A DNA stretch of 6,060 bases from NCBI GenBank assembly GCA_001824645.1, contig MHYD01000085.1, forward strand, positions 27,944-34,003, written 5' to 3'. The notes under the pieces are model-generated. The model saw nothing but the letters and a program-made list of their open reading frames with translations, was not told the origin of the DNA and searched no databases. How positions within the stretch are numbered: position 1 is the first letter of the stretch; each line of letters opens with the position of its first letter. Of the stretch, positions 1-5,560 are shown in pieces. The position numbers were made by a program, and so were the translations under genes. The DNA is from Planctomycetes bacterium RBG_13_46_10. GTDB lineage: Bacteria > Planctomycetota > Phycisphaerae > Sedimentisphaerales > Anaerobacaceae.

Positions 1-2
1 AA

Positions 3-608
3 CGTTTAGTGTCAGCAAGTAACATGCGTCAAATCGGTTTGGCCATGCATTTATATGCTGAAGATAACAGCGGATTTTTTCCAGAGACAACTCACGGACT
101 AACAGGCCAAGAAGCTCAAAAGCGATGCTGGATTTTCACCCTCAGACAGTATGTCGGCGATGTAAATGAGATTAGAATCTGCCCGGCGGACCCCAAAAGA
201 AAAGAAAGGCTGGCTAACGGCCTGAGCAGTTATGTCCTCAATGAATATATTGCGGTGGATAATATCGACCCCTTCGGACGACTCGTTGGCTCATCATACA
301 GAAATATGTTTAAACTCAAAAGGCCAAGCCAAACTATTACCACGTTTGTCGGCGCCGACAACCTTTCAGTAAGTATAACTTCAGACCACACTCATTCACG
401 TTTGTGGTTTATTCCGGCACCGAATATCCCTTGGAATACAATTCGAAAAGATATTCAGCCCGACCGATATTGCATAAGCCGGTCGGAGGACAGCACTAAT
501 GGCTCATCACTGTATTTGTACGCCGACAGCCGGGCAGAAACAATCAAAGCCAAAGAACTAAAAGAAATGGCTGACAAGTTCGAAAATTTTGCAAAACCAC
601 ACGATTAA
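3..608 (+). CDS. Pseudopilin-like (H-X9-DG / type II secretion prepilin family) protein, 5'-truncated
   Basis: The reading frame is open to the left edge, so the true start lies upstream. A GTG at position 9 could be read as a start, but the residues there (SASNMRQIGLAMHLYAEDN) are the conserved segment that normally follows the N-terminal prepilin helix, so about 50 residues including the cleavage/methylation motif are probably missing. Visible landmarks, numbered from the GTG, are the N-M-R-Q-I-G-L-A-M-H-x-Y-A-x-D-N block (5-20), FFPE (23-26), a CPADP motif (58-62) and a C-terminal SLYLYADSRAE segment (168-177). That last segment sits where family members usually have the H-x9-DG signature (NVLFADGH-like); here the DGH is replaced by DSR. 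Such proteins are inner-membrane-anchored and envelope-facing in planctomycetes, with poorly known roles. The stop is 24 bp before the next gene on the same strand, which suggests co-transcription. Family call is fairly sure; function is not. Confidence 0.75.
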   Translation, partial: RLVSASNMRQIGLAMHLYAEDNSGFFPETTHGLTGQEAQKRCWIFTLRQYVGDVNEIRICPADPKRKERLANGLSSYVLNEYIAVDNIDPFGRLVGSSYRNMFKLKRPSQTITTFVGADNLSVSITSDHTHSRLWFIPAPNIPWNTIRKDIQPDRYCISRSEDSTNGSSLYLYADSRAETIKAKELKEMADKFENFAKPHD

Positions 609-632
609 GGTTTAAAATAAGAGGAGTATAAA

Positions 633-1649
633 ATGAATATATGTATTGCTAAAGCAATTAGACTCTCAGTTTTAGCGGTTGCTTTCACTGTAACCTCATC
701 GCCGATTTCAGCTCAAGATAAATGCACACTGATCTCAAGCGACATAACCACTTTCTATTTCGGCGTTGAGACGCCGATTCCTGATGTAAATCATCCAATC
801 ACAATAGACTTCTTTCACACGGATTTGGAGGTAGCTTTCACGCAAACAGGCTGGGATATTGCAGTTGCCAGTGATGATCCGGATAGTCCCCCCGGTGAAA
901 CCACAGTTGAACCTGCTGAAGCACTTTTATACATCAATTCAAATGCCCGGATAAATCTTTCATTTATTCCAAACGGTTTTGAATTCATAGGAGCTAAGCC
1001 CGGTGAAACCTTCTGGGTACTTCCGCAGAGCGAGGGTAGTGGAGCACTGCCTTTGGGTTTATGCGCGGAAGAAGCCGACATTAGCCGTTTGTGTGATTGG
1101 GACCCAAATGACTACAGAGGAGCCAATACTGCTGATAGATGGTTTGAAGTAAAAGCAATCGCTGTTATAGGGCCGGCTGATGCTAATTTTTCCATGTGGC
1201 AGGCTGATGCAATCCATCCGCCCGTGGTGTTTGTCTCCACTGCCGAAGGCGGTATAAACCAAGATGATGTGTTTTACATCTCGGCCGGTAGCCATTCGCA
1301 CCTAAACTGGGGTTTTACGAAGCCCGGCTTATACGAGATAGACTTCCAGATTTCAACAGTCTATAAATGTGATGCAGCGCTTATCGCCGATATAGCACCG
1401 ATAGGCAATGAATTTTATAGAGGTAATTGCATAGTTGACTTTGATGATTTCGCCTTGATTGCCTTGCACTGGCTTGAAACCGGCTGCGGCGGCCAAGGCG
1501 AAGCCCTGGACTGGATCAATCCCGCCTTCGGCGGGACGGATTCATGCGAAGGAGCAGATTTAGATGGTAATGGCGAGGTCGGTGTTGGTGATTTAGCAAT
1601 TCTGGCGGAGCAGTTATTTCACTGTGGATATCCCGGCTGTGGACCTTAA
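633..1649 (+). CDS. Secreted choice-of-anchor M-like domain protein with C-terminal dockerin-type tail
   Basis: The start is an ATG seven bases (627-632 plus one) downstream of a GAGGAG ribosome binding site at 621-626. Residues 1-27 form a Sec signal peptide with likely cleavage after PISA. Residues about 50-246 match from memory the layout of choice-of-anchor M / all3515-type surface proteins: FHTDLEVAF (61-69), a WDIAV strand, FEFIGAKPGETFWVLPQ (116-132), an AVIGPADANFSMW strand (177-189) and a closing HSHLNWGFTKPGLYEIDF block (221-238). Known relatives are surface-anchored proteins; the cyanobacterial all3515 group is described as Zur-repressed, so a zinc link is possible but only inferred here. 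Residues 256-329 are a duplicated dockerin-type calcium-binding region. The second loop is canonical (D309, D311, N313, E315, G317, D320). The first has F261 and R263 where acidic or amide ligands are usual. Nine cysteines follow the signal peptide, so disulfides are likely. An in-frame palindrome interrupts the dockerin linker. The upstream pseudopilin gene may be a partner. Confidence 0.8.
   Translation: MNICIAKAIRLSVLAVAFTVTSSPISAQDKCTLISSDITTFYFGVETPIPDVNHPITIDFFHTDLEVAFTQTGWDIAVASDDPDSPPGETTVEPAEALLYINSNARINLSFIPNGFEFIGAKPGETFWVLPQSEGSGALPLGLCAEEADISRLCDWDPNDYRGANTADRWFEVKAIAVIGPADANFSMWQADAIHPPVVFVSTAEGGINQDDVFYISAGSHSHLNWGFTKPGLYEIDFQISTVYKCDAALIADIAPIGNEFYRGNCIVDFDDFALIALHWLETGCGGQGEALDWINPAFGGTDSCEGADLDGNGEVGVGDLAILAEQLFHCGYPGCGP
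1515..1544 (+). repeat. In-frame palindromic element inside the dockerin linker
   Basis: The core TCCCGCCTTCGGCGGGA (1520-1536) is a perfect 7-bp inverted repeat around a TTC loop. It encodes NPAFGGT inside the linker between the two EF-hand loops. In related tails the words DW and C-x-GADLDGNG are usually close together, so about 30 bp encoding INPAFGGTDS looks like an in-frame insertion. The stem is much more GC-rich than its surroundings. Whether it is dispersed in the genome cannot be seen from one copy. Confidence 0.5.
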
Positions 1650-1711
1650 CTTAATATGGCACCCAAAAAAATTTTCAATAGCACCTATAATTATTAATTT
1701 GTTTATCGACA

Positions 1712-1749
1712 TTGGCAAATTCGGTACGTAAAATATTAGAAAATATAAT
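1712..1749 (+). promoter_or_regulatory. Probable sigma70-type promoter for the corA-manA pair
   Basis: The 150-bp gap between the dockerin gene and corA is strongly AT-rich. It contains a perfect -10 hexamer TATAAT at 1744-1749, with only a weak -35 (TTCGGT at 1720-1725, 18-bp spacer). An alternative pair is TTGGCA at 1712-1717 with TATTAG at 1734-1739 (16-bp spacer). Either would start transcription roughly 40-60 bases before the corA start. No clear terminator hairpin for the upstream gene is visible in this gap. Confidence 0.35.
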
Positions 1750-1799
1750 TCTGTTTTTCTACTGACTTCTGTATTTAAATTGACATTTGGATTCGATAA

Positions 1800-2720
1800 A
1801 TGCAAAGACGAATGTATATATCTGAAAACGGCAAGATGCAGGAAGATGACAAGGCTGCACCGCTTGTTTATATATACACTAACCCGACCGATGCTGAGAA
1901 AAAAGAGCTTATCGAACAGTACAAAATCGACGAGCATACATTGAATTCTTCTCTTGACCCGGACGAATTGTCACGTCTTGAGTTCGAGCCGGAACACATC
2001 GCTATGATTTTCAAACGACCGAGACACTACGGCGCTGAAGACAACTTTTTATTTAAGGTGGCCTCCACCGGCGTCTTTATCTTCAAAGACAAACTGATAA
2101 TTGTAACTGTGGATGAGGCGCCTCTGTTTGAGGGAAAGCCTTTTATAAAGATGCAGTCCATCCAGGATATTATGCTCAAGATGATTAGCCGTTCGATTAC
2201 TCACTTCCTTGAACACTTAAAAGCGATAAATATGCTCTCCGGCGACATTGAGCAGTTGATAAGCACTTCGACTGAGAATAAGTATTTGCTAAATTTGTTC
2301 ACGCTCGAAAAGAGCCTGGTTTATTACCTCAACGCCATAAATTCAAACGCTGTCCTTATAGAAAGAATGAAAAACAATGTCGGTAAGGTGGGCTTGAATC
2401 CTGACAACGTCGAGTTCCTTGACGACCTTACAATCGAGAACAATCAGTGCCGTGAGCAGGCCAACATATATTCACAGGTACTCTCAAGCCTGATGGATGC
2501 CCGTGCATCTATCATCGCAAATAACTTGAATATCCGGATCAAAACGCTTACGATTTTGACAATCGCAATTATGCTGCCCACATTGGTTGTAAGTATCTTT
2601 TCGATGAATGTCACGCTGCCGCTTTCCTTTGAGAACCCTCTGTCTTTCTGGATTATTAGTGTTTTGGCAGCCTTATCGAGTCTTATTTTAGGGTTCTTGT
2701 GGTGGAGGAGACGCTGGTAA
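1800..2720 (+). CDS. corA: CorA-family divalent metal ion (Mg2+/Co2+) transporter
   Basis: This 306-residue protein has the CorA layout: a long soluble N-terminal cytoplasmic region (about 1-245), including the helix-rich stretch 119-245, then two closely spaced membrane helices at about 249-267 and 281-302, ending in the basic tail WWRRRW. The pore-mouth signature after the first helix, usually GMN, reads SMN (268-270) in the context SIFSMNVTLPL; the rest of the TM1-loop region (IMLPTLVVSIF and NVTLP) is typical. Family members are homopentameric inner-membrane channels gated by intracellular Mg2+. The start is uncertain: the ATG at 1800 has only a weak GGA eight bases upstream, and ATGs at 1812 and 1836 are alternatives without better ribosome binding sites. 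The gene is probably transcribed from the AT-rich gap upstream and read through into manA, 31 bp downstream. Family is confident; ion preference cannot be told. Confidence 0.85.
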   Translation: MQRRMYISENGKMQEDDKAAPLVYIYTNPTDAEKKELIEQYKIDEHTLNSSLDPDELSRLEFEPEHIAMIFKRPRHYGAEDNFLFKVASTGVFIFKDKLIIVTVDEAPLFEGKPFIKMQSIQDIMLKMISRSITHFLEHLKAINMLSGDIEQLISTSTENKYLLNLFTLEKSLVYYLNAINSNAVLIERMKNNVGKVGLNPDNVEFLDDLTIENNQCREQANIYSQVLSSLMDARASIIANNLNIRIKTLTILTIAIMLPTLVVSIFSMNVTLPLSFENPLSFWIISVLAALSSLILGFLWWRRRW

Positions 2721-2741
2721 ACGAGCGACGAGCGACAAGGG
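2721..2741 (+). repeat. Three-copy heptamer repeat between corA and manA
   Basis: Directly after the corA stop come two perfect copies of ACGAGCG (2721-2727, 2728-2734) and a degenerate third, ACAAGGG (2735-2741). The third copy supplies the AAGGG that best serves as the manA ribosome binding site, ten bases before the GTG start. The copies are visible directly; their significance is unknown. Confidence 0.55.
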
Positions 2742-2751
2742 ATGATCCAAC

Positions 2752-3696
2752 GTGAACCTGTATCCGTTAAAATTCAAGCCGATTTTCAAGCAGCGAATTT
2801 GGGGCGGGCAAAAGCTGCGAGAAGTATTCAATAAAGATATTCCGCCCTTTGAAAAGATAGGCGAAAGCTGGGAATTGGCAGATTTACCGGATGATAAATC
2901 TATAATCACAAACGGCGAATTGGCCGGACAGACTCTCAACTCGGCAATTCAAAAATGGCCCGAAGAAATCACAGGTGATAGGAATTTCAAGGGGCCATTT
3001 CCTCTACTGATTAAATTTCTGGATGCCGAGGATATTTTGAGTGTGCAAGTCCATCCCGACCGGCAGACCTGCCAACGAATGGGAAAGGGAGAGCCTAAAA
3101 CAGAGTGCTGGTATATAATATCCGCTGCTCCTGGTGCGGTGATTTATAAAGGTCTGAAAAAAGGCGTGACAAAGCAAAAATTTACCGAGGCAATAAAAAA
3201 TGGCACCGTTGATAAGATGCTTCAAAAGGTGCCGGTCGAAGCAGGACAGTGTCACTTCCTGCCCGCCGGTACCGCCCATAGTATCGGAGCAGGTTTGTTA
3301 ATAGCCGAAATTCAAACACCCTCTGACACGACATATCGCGTATTCGACTTCAACAGGGTCGATGATTCCGGCAAGCCCAGACCGCTTCATATCAAAGAAG
3401 CTCTTGAAAGCATCAACTTCAATATGGACAGTGACCTACCAGTCACAACGATAGGCCGATTGGTAGATTGTGAATATTTCAAGGTCGATAAAGGCCATCA
3501 AGCTAAGAACTGCGAAGTGCTTCTTTCATCGGGCAAGATGAAAACGCTGATAATTATAACCGGCTCCGGCACAATTATTTCTGCTAACGCAAATCCCGTA
3601 GAATTCAGAGCAGGTGACACGCTTCTTATCCCTGCTTCCTATGAAGGAGCCATCCGTTTCGCTGATGATACACAATATTTGACAGTAACAATTTAA
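2752..3696 (+). CDS. manA: Mannose-6-phosphate isomerase, class I (short, Bacillus-type)
   Basis: The enzyme interconverts mannose 6-phosphate and fructose 6-phosphate in the cytoplasm, linking glycolysis to GDP-mannose and mannose-containing glycans. At 314 residues it has the usual length of the short class I form. Expected zinc-site residues are present: Q99 and H101 in SVQVHPD, E118 in KTECWYI, and H176 in LPAGTAHSIGAG. The active-site arginine is R196 in TTYRVFDFNR. The N-terminal LYPLKFKPIFKQRIWGG block is also typical. The GTG start is well supported: the conserved block begins right after it, and an in-frame TGA lies at 2743-2745, so no earlier start is possible. The ribosome binding site is AAGGG at 2737-2741. 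Placement 31 bp after corA suggests one transcript. The stop is one base from the stop of the convergent gene. The WecA-like gene nearby is consistent with a role in envelope sugar supply, by inference. Confidence 0.93.
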   Translation: MNLYPLKFKPIFKQRIWGGQKLREVFNKDIPPFEKIGESWELADLPDDKSIITNGELAGQTLNSAIQKWPEEITGDRNFKGPFPLLIKFLDAEDILSVQVHPDRQTCQRMGKGEPKTECWYIISAAPGAVIYKGLKKGVTKQKFTEAIKNGTVDKMLQKVPVEAGQCHFLPAGTAHSIGAGLLIAEIQTPSDTTYRVFDFNRVDDSGKPRPLHIKEALESINFNMDSDLPVTTIGRLVDCEYFKVDKGHQAKNCEVLLSSGKMKTLIIITGSGTIISANANPVEFRAGDTLLIPASYEGAIRFADDTQYLTVTI

Positions 3697-3697
3697 A

Positions 3698-5398
3698 TTA
3701 AGGTAAGATTTCCACAGGTGAGGTTTTTAGCCAGTTCGTTGTCAATAGATAAAGGTCAGATGCGTTAATAAGGCCATTATGGTCGAAATCTGATTTAACA
3801 GCATAATCAGCATTTGTGTTAAGTCCCAGCCAACTCATCGTCAGGATAGCAAAATCAGTAAAATCAATCATATTGTCATAGTTGGCATCGCCTCCCAAAA
3901 GCGTACCCATGTCCACGGAAGTCTTTGGAAGTGAAACTATGATGCCCCTCTTGACATTCATCAAAGTGTTCTCGCCTTGTACGGTAATATCATAAGTGCC
4001 TGGCGCGACCGTAGGAACCACACAGACTGCCACGCTTCCATCAACAGATTCTGTGGTAGTTAATTGAAAATTATAGGTAGGAACATCTTTTAATACATCA
4101 GCCCCCGGCTGAAAGAATCTGACGGCCAATGGAATCACCCAGCCATCATCGGGTTGGCTTCTGCCTTGAAGAATCACGGAAACAGACACCGGCACTCCAA
4201 TTGGACCAATGCTAATTATCGCCTGGGGGATATACGATGCGGGTATATTTGTAGCGGATTGAATATTTTTCTGCTCAACCGAGATTAGTCCGGTTTTAAA
4301 GTGACATCCTAAATCAATTGCTGATGCTTGGATTAGCATATTGCCGGCTGCAAAGCCTGTTTCCAGTCGAGCATACTCCTGCCCTACATAAGAAGAACTA
4401 AGGCAAAGCACGATATAACACGGTGCCTGCGGCAAACCGCTAACGGCAGATTGTAGAGCGCCTCTAACATCAGCAGGTTGCTGACCATCATTAACATCTG
4501 TTGGTTGTTGTCTGCCTCTATCTCCAGTTGAGCCTAATTGCTCGATTCTATGGTCACGGGTAGCCATGTTTGTGCTGGGATTTCTGTTTTGATAACGGAA
4601 AACGCCACTTTCATTAACCAAATAAATGCTCTGCGTCAAATAATAGTTAGCCATGGCTGAAGGAACGGTTAGGCCCGCCCTGCTATTAGTTGTTGTATGC
4701 GCGGAGCAGCCATATCCCGCCCATAGAATCTGGGAAATCTGCTGTGGTGTCAGATTCGCCTGAGTGAAACTGCTGATATAATTAAGATTGGCTAAAACTT
4801 CTTCAAGACTGTTTTCGCCCGCAGTACAAGGGTCCGGCAGATGCCCAACCTGGCCTTGCGGCACAGAAGAATGCGCTAACAACTGTGCAGACAATCCTTT
4901 AACTGCCTGTATCCCAAAAATCAGCCTTGTCTTTGGGTATCCCATTCCTTTCGGACAGGTTGCAACTTGTGATTCAGTACTCTTACTTAGAGAAACAGCA
5001 GCCAGCAATGCCGGCATAAATGAAACGCCTGTATCGAAATCAAGCTCGCTTTCATACCGAATCTGGAATGAGCCATCATTACTTACTTCACCTGAGTGCC
5101 AAGTCAGTGAATGGCTATTTGGGTCGTATAAATAAGTCCCGTTTTGTGCGACGAGAAATATATTCCTGTAAGTGCCTGTAATTGGTGCTTTTCCTGCAGC
5201 CCAGAGGATATTACTTAGCTGCTGGGTACCGGCGGCATTTCTATTGAGGGAATGTTGTGAGTACCTGCTATTCAGGCAGATTTCGACGGAGTTGTTTGTA
5301 ACTATTGGCGGCGGCAGAGGACCCGGGCCAATGGTCTGGGCCTGACTGGAAATTGAGAGCAATGTTAAAACCAAGATTGTTGATACTATCTTTTTCAT
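3698..5398 (-). CDS. Secreted tandem nitroreductase/SagB-like protein with beta domain and dockerin tail
   Basis: The ATG is preceded by GAGGG (5409-5405) at a good distance. Residues 1-20 are a Sec signal peptide (cleavage SQA|Q). Two related regions follow. Region 1 (about 36-175) contains SVEICLNSRYSQHSL, QQLSNILWAAG (59-69) and a GTYLYDPNSHSL segment. Region 2 (about 196-372) contains NSLEEVLANLNYISSF, QQISQILWAGYG (219-230), TVPSAMANYYL (244-254) and ETGFAAGNMLIQASAIDLG (346-364). These match SagB-type nitroreductase landmarks (LLWAA, TVPSAGALYPLE, EaGhvaqNllLqAaaLGLG). Residues 403-495 form a beta-rich domain with LQGRSQPDDGW, IPLAVRF and APGTYDITVQG, a module I associate with dockerin proteins. 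Residues 499-560 hold two canonical EF-hand loops (D504-N506-D508-D512-D515; D537-D539-N541-N545-D548). The expected FMN-contacting arginines are mostly missing, so a redox function is doubtful. It is probably extracellular or on the cell surface. The true function is unknown. Confidence 0.75.
   Translation of the reverse strand: MKKIVSTILVLTLLSISSQAQTIGPGPLPPPIVTNNSVEICLNSRYSQHSLNRNAAGTQQLSNILWAAGKAPITGTYRNIFLVAQNGTYLYDPNSHSLTWHSGEVSNDGSFQIRYESELDFDTGVSFMPALLAAVSLSKSTESQVATCPKGMGYPKTRLIFGIQAVKGLSAQLLAHSSVPQGQVGHLPDPCTAGENSLEEVLANLNYISSFTQANLTPQQISQILWAGYGCSAHTTTNSRAGLTVPSAMANYYLTQSIYLVNESGVFRYQNRNPSTNMATRDHRIEQLGSTGDRGRQQPTDVNDGQQPADVRGALQSAVSGLPQAPCYIVLCLSSSYVGQEYARLETGFAAGNMLIQASAIDLGCHFKTGLISVEQKNIQSATNIPASYIPQAIISIGPIGVPVSVSVILQGRSQPDDGWVIPLAVRFFQPGADVLKDVPTYNFQLTTTESVDGSVAVCVVPTVAPGTYDITVQGENTLMNVKRGIIVSLPKTSVDMGTLLGGDANYDNMIDFTDFAILTMSWLGLNTNADYAVKSDFDHNGLINASDLYLLTTNWLKTSPVEILP
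4463..4510 (-). repeat. 27-bp in-frame tandem duplication (QQPxDV repeat)
   Basis: Within region 2 of the secreted nitroreductase-like protein, residues 297-302 (QQPTDV) recur as 306-311 (QQPADV), exactly nine residues apart. At DNA level the plus strand shows AACATC-nnn-nGG-TTG-nTG twice with a 27-base period. The repeat lies in a polar, probably disordered loop (TRDHRIEQLGSTGDRG precedes it). Confidence 0.6.
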
Positions 5399-5404
5399 CT
5401 CTTA

Positions 5405-5464
5405 CCCTCACAAAATTACGCAGCTTTTACAATACATCTTAATATCTTTTGAACCAATCGTCAA
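5405..5464 (-). promoter_or_regulatory. Probable sigma70-type promoter and RBS for the dockerin gene
   Basis: On the minus strand, TTGACG (5464-5459) is followed after exactly 17 bases by TAAGAT (5441-5436). These match the -35 consensus at five of six and the -10 consensus at four of six positions. A start near 5429 would leave a leader of about 30 bases carrying the GAGGG ribosome binding site (5409-5405). The hairpin upstream at 5531-5551 would separate this unit from the WecA-like gene. Confidence 0.45.
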
Positions 5465-5530
5465 AAGAAAATGGGAACATAGGCAAAGAATACAGAATAT
5501 AGGAGGTAGAATAAGATAATCGACAATTAT

Positions 5531-5551
5531 CCCCGGCATCTGTGGCCGGGG
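5531..5551 (-). terminator. GC-rich hairpin after the WecA-like gene, possible terminator
   Basis: A perfect 7-bp stem, CCCCGGC (5531-5537) with GCCGGGG (5545-5551), encloses a 7-base loop. It begins nine bases past the stop of the WecA-like gene on the minus strand. The following minus-strand bases, ATAATTGTCG, are AT-rich but not a true T tract, so termination may be weak or Rho-assisted. The T-rich side (TTTATAA) lies on the plus strand, where no gene feeds into it. Confidence 0.45.
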
Positions 5552-5560
5552 TTTATAACG

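Noticed and set aside
1686..1691. A second TATAAT upstream of corA
   Set aside because: The expected -35 region is ACCCAAAAAA with no resemblance to consensus; the region is simply AT-rich.
1780..1785. Perfect -35 hexamer TTGACA
   Set aside because: A -10 at normal spacing would fall inside the corA coding region, and no -10-like hexamer is found there.
1614..1937. Open frame of 107 codons on the minus strand, spanning the gap before corA
   Set aside because: It overlaps the ends of two real genes, has low-complexity composition typical of AT-rich antisense DNA, and lacks a ribosome binding site.
4788..5135. Open frame of 115 codons on the plus strand
   Set aside because: It lies antisense within the well-supported secreted dockerin gene, has no ribosome binding site and no recognisable protein features.
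5501..5507. Perfect Shine-Dalgarno-like AGGAGGT on the plus strand
   Set aside because: No ATG, GTG or TTG follows at a usable distance and no plus-strand gene begins there.
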